DNA from: Microthrixaceae bacterium | GTDB taxonomy: Bacteria > Actinomycetota > Acidimicrobiia > Acidimicrobiales > Microtrichaceae | Assembly (NCBI GenBank): GCA_023957975.1 | Contig: JAMLGM010000007.1 | Coordinates: 62,001 to 126,000, forward strand | DNA: 64,000 nucleotides | Direction: 5' to 3' | Part shown: positions 62,281 to 64,000 of the stretch, piece by piece | How positions within the stretch are numbered: the stretch's first letter is position 1 | How the letters are laid out: each line of letters opens with the position of its first letter | The notes under the pieces: generated by a model | Told to the model about the DNA's origin: nothing | The model's database searches: none | Seen by the model: only the letters and a program-made list of their open reading frames with translations | Made by a program: the position numbers and the translations under genes

Positions 62281-62330
62281 GTTCTGGGCGCGCTAGCGAG
62301 TCGGATGTGACCCGCGAGCGCGCCCAGAAC
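62281..62330. repeat. 22-bp-arm hairpin repeat, copy 2 (inverted loop)
   Basis: Left arm GTTCTGGGCGCGCTAGCGAG(TC) at 62281-62302, loop GGATGT, right arm at 62309-62330. It equals copy 1 (32828-32877) in reverse orientation, since the loop is its reverse complement. Two arm mismatches (20 of 22 paired). It lies in the convergent gap after the cysteine desulfurase. Confidence 0.8.
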
Positions 62331-62395
62331 TCGTCCAGGCCCGGCCTCCTGCCGGAAAAGCCGCCCGGCCCGCCCAAGCAGGACGGCGGAACCGA

Positions 62396-62854
62396 TCAGT
62401 CGTCGCCGGTCATCACCAGCACCGGGCACGGGGCCTTGCGCAACAGTCGCTCATCGGTGCCGCCGAGCAGGTGACGTTCGAACCATCCGGTCTGGGTGGA
62501 GCCGACGACGATGAGGTCGACGTCGTCCTCTCGAGCGACCGAGGCGATCGCGTCGGGGACCGAAGCCGACGATGGCACGATCCGCTCCACGACACTTCGT
62601 GCGCCCAGCATTCGTTCGGTGCGCTCGATGGCCTCGCGTCCCTCTTCCTTCGCCTCCTGAAATCGTTCCTCGGCCTCGTCCTCGTCCATCAGCGGACCGG
62701 CGAAACCGCCAGCGTCGAGCGCCGGGTCGTATTTCCCTTCGATGATGGACACGAGATACACCTCGGCATCGACCGGGATGTAGTCCAACGCCCGCTGGGC
62801 GGCCTCGACCGATTCGTCGGTACCGTCGGTTGCAATCATCACACGAATACCCAC
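62396..62854 (-). CDS. universal stress protein (UspA family)
   Basis: 152 residues. Start VRVMIATDGTDESVEAAQRAL-like and the C-terminal nucleotide-binding motif LIVVGSTQTGWFERHLLGGTDERLLRKAPCPVLVM (G-2x-G-9x-G-S/T) are typical, so it likely binds ATP. GTG 62854 has GAGGAGC upstream. Convergent with the cysteine desulfurase; no operon partner. Confidence 0.92.
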   Translation of the reverse strand: MGIRVMIATDGTDESVEAAQRALDYIPVDAEVYLVSIIEGKYDPALDAGGFAGPLMDEDEAEERFQEAKEEGREAIERTERMLGARSVVERIVPSSASVPDAIASVAREDDVDLIVVGSTQTGWFERHLLGGTDERLLRKAPCPVLVMTGDD

Positions 62855-62968
62855 AGCCGCTCCTCACGTCGTGCCTTGTTACGAACGCCAACCTCGCGTG
62901 TACCTCGTGGCGTCAGTGCAACGGTAGCGCCCACAACCGGGGGGCGTGGCGTAGGCGGAGCGCCGGAC

Positions 62969-63442
62969 TCAGTCGTCCCAACGGCGGTCGGGGTCGTGTT
63001 CGGCGTCGTGTTCGGATTCGCCGAGCACGATGCTGGCGCACAGCCGCCGCAACTCCTCGTCGAACTCGGGATTGGGGTTCATTACCGAACTCACCGGCGC
63101 GGCCAACACGATTTCATCGCCGTCGCGCAGCCGCACCACCACCCCCGACCATCGCCGATGACGCGCCCGCTGGACGAGTTCGATCTCGGAAATCGGCACG
63201 CGACGAACCCACGTGAAATTCCGACTCACGAGGGTTCCGTCCTCGACCGACAAGCTGGTGGTCGACCATTGCAACACCGAGTGGCCGATTCCGATGACCG
63301 CGCCGAACGCCACGGCCTTCCAGACATCGACGAACTCGACGAACCCCAAGACGAGTGCCAGCAGCGCCCACAACGCCCCGTGGGCCACACCCCACATCAA
63401 CACGCTGCCCGGGTGGGTTCGAAATCGCGCACGGCCGCTCAC
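62969..63442 (-). CDS. PH-domain-like membrane protein
   Basis: 157 residues. Two membrane helices (about 15-35, SVLMWGVAHGALWALLALVLG, and 38-58, WKAVAFGAVIGIGHSVLQW) followed by a bPH2/PH-like beta domain (LSVEDGTLVSRNFTWVRRVPISEIELVQRARHRRW) that fits the YdbS/DUF304 group. GTG 63442. Function unknown; probably a membrane-associated protein. The C-terminus is acidic (ESEHDAEHDPDRRWDD). Confidence 0.72.
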   Translation of the reverse strand: MSGRARFRTHPGSVLMWGVAHGALWALLALVLGFVEFVDVWKAVAFGAVIGIGHSVLQWSTTSLSVEDGTLVSRNFTWVRRVPISEIELVQRARHRRWSGVVVRLRDGDEIVLAAPVSSVMNPNPEFDEELRRLCASIVLGESEHDAEHDPDRRWDD

Positions 63443-63481
63443 GCTTCCACATTACGTTCGCGGGTTGCCTAGTCTGCGTCG

Positions 63482-63982
63482 GTGACGATTTTCCTCGTTC
63501 GCCACGGCTCGGCGGGCCACCGCAATGATTCCGATCCCAACGACCTCGACCGCCATCTCGACTCGACGGGGCTGGTTCAGGCTGAGCGATTGGCCGCAGT
63601 CTTTTCCGGTGCGGAGCAACTGACCGGACTCGGCGACCTCGGGGTCCCGGCCGTCGAGCGGGTGTGGTCCTCTCCAGCGGCACGCTGCGTGGAAACCATC
63701 GAACCGACCGCGAGCCGCCTCGGTGTGTCGTTGTCCACCTCGCCCCACCTGTTGGAAGGCGCCGACATCGACGGAGCGTGGGAACTGATCGAATCGCTCG
63801 CCCGCGAGTCGGGCGACTCGGTGATGTGTTCCCACGGCGACATGATCCCCGAACTCATCCGACGCGCCCGGCTGCGCGGGATGCTGGTTCCGACGAAGTC
63901 GGGATGTTCGAAAGGCTCGGTGTGGGCGCTGTCGTGGGACGGGGATCGCTTCATCAGCGGCTCGTACGCAACGACCCGCTGA
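63482..63982 (+). CDS. SixA-like histidine phosphatase
   Basis: 166 residues. Catalytic RHG in IFLVRHGSAGHRN, Arg in VWSSPAARCVETIEP and His in VMCSHGDMIPELIR. The short single-domain form resembles SixA, a phosphohistidine phosphatase; the substrate cannot be set. Start GTG 63482. Divergent from the PH-domain gene over 39 bp. It ends 18 bp before the window edge. Confidence 0.85.
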   Translation: MTIFLVRHGSAGHRNDSDPNDLDRHLDSTGLVQAERLAAVFSGAEQLTGLGDLGVPAVERVWSSPAARCVETIEPTASRLGVSLSTSPHLLEGADIDGAWELIESLARESGDSVMCSHGDMIPELIRRARLRGMLVPTKSGCSKGSVWALSWDGDRFISGSYATTR

Positions 63983-64000
63983 CCACCGACCACCGACCGC

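Overview
The window is high-GC DNA from an actinobacterium, most likely of the class Acidimicrobiia (an Ilumatobacter- or Microthrix-like lineage). This placement is an inference from gene content and order: a WhiB regulator beside a PdtaS-type kinase, a DUF3107 protein, the actinobacterial trio of histidine phosphatase, DUF3090 and SCO1664-family proteins, an F420-type FrhB protein, DUF222/HNH and DUF3516 proteins, and frequent GTG starts with 4-bp GTGA overlaps. No rRNA, CRISPR array, prophage or biosynthetic cluster is visible. No stretch longer than about 210 bases lacks a gene.

Positions 1-32777 are an extended version of a core block also known from mycobacteria. Read right to left on the minus strand it runs tRNA-Arg(CCG), argS, lysA, (EAL protein), hom, thrC, an ApgM-like gene where thrB is usually found, a rho-family gene, rpmE, (hypothetical), prfA, prmC, tsaC, (IS630 element, CNB protein), rpiB, glyA, wecA, (branched-chain ABC transporter), atpZ/atpI-like genes, atpB and atpE. 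It carries aspartate-family amino acid synthesis, translation termination, t6A modification, one-carbon metabolism, cell-envelope precursor synthesis and the ATP synthase Fo genes. The inserted parts are a livK-livHM-livG-livF operon with a fused permease, facing a D-aminoacylase-type amidohydrolase across a 17-bp palindromic operator; a noncanonical thiolase; and an intact IS630-family element with TA target duplications.

Positions 32828-49052 hold a mixed set: a GH5 lipoprotein, an old-yellow-enzyme reductase, tyrS, thioredoxin, an LCP cell-wall ligase, an acyl-CoA dehydrogenase divergent from an FrhB-like Fe-S/flavin protein, a small lipoprotein, the phosphatase/DUF3090/SCO1664 trio, etfA/etfB, a diacylglycerol-kinase-like protein, a glycerophosphodiesterase and whiB.

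Positions 49213-55195 hold a PdtaS-like sensor kinase, two Get3/ArsA-like ATPases, DUF3107, Mrp and a SufR-like regulator, suggesting a link between signalling, Fe-S homeostasis and membrane or redox stress. Positions 55295-64000 are more accessory: a MazEF-type toxin-antitoxin pair whose start codon lies in a palindromic operator, a CmoB-like methyltransferase, a DUF222/HNH gene broken at a run of seven G, a DUF3516 helicase, a cysteine desulfurase, a universal stress protein, a PH-domain membrane protein and a SixA-like phosphatase.

The most unusual items are the Rho-family protein at the canonical rho locus whose Walker A motif and C-terminal catalytic segment are lost, the asymmetric pair of Get3-like ATPases beside Mrp, the two inverted copies of a long hairpin repeat, a 50-bp perfect palindrome, and a relic of the IS630 end fused to the 3' end of a lipoprotein gene.
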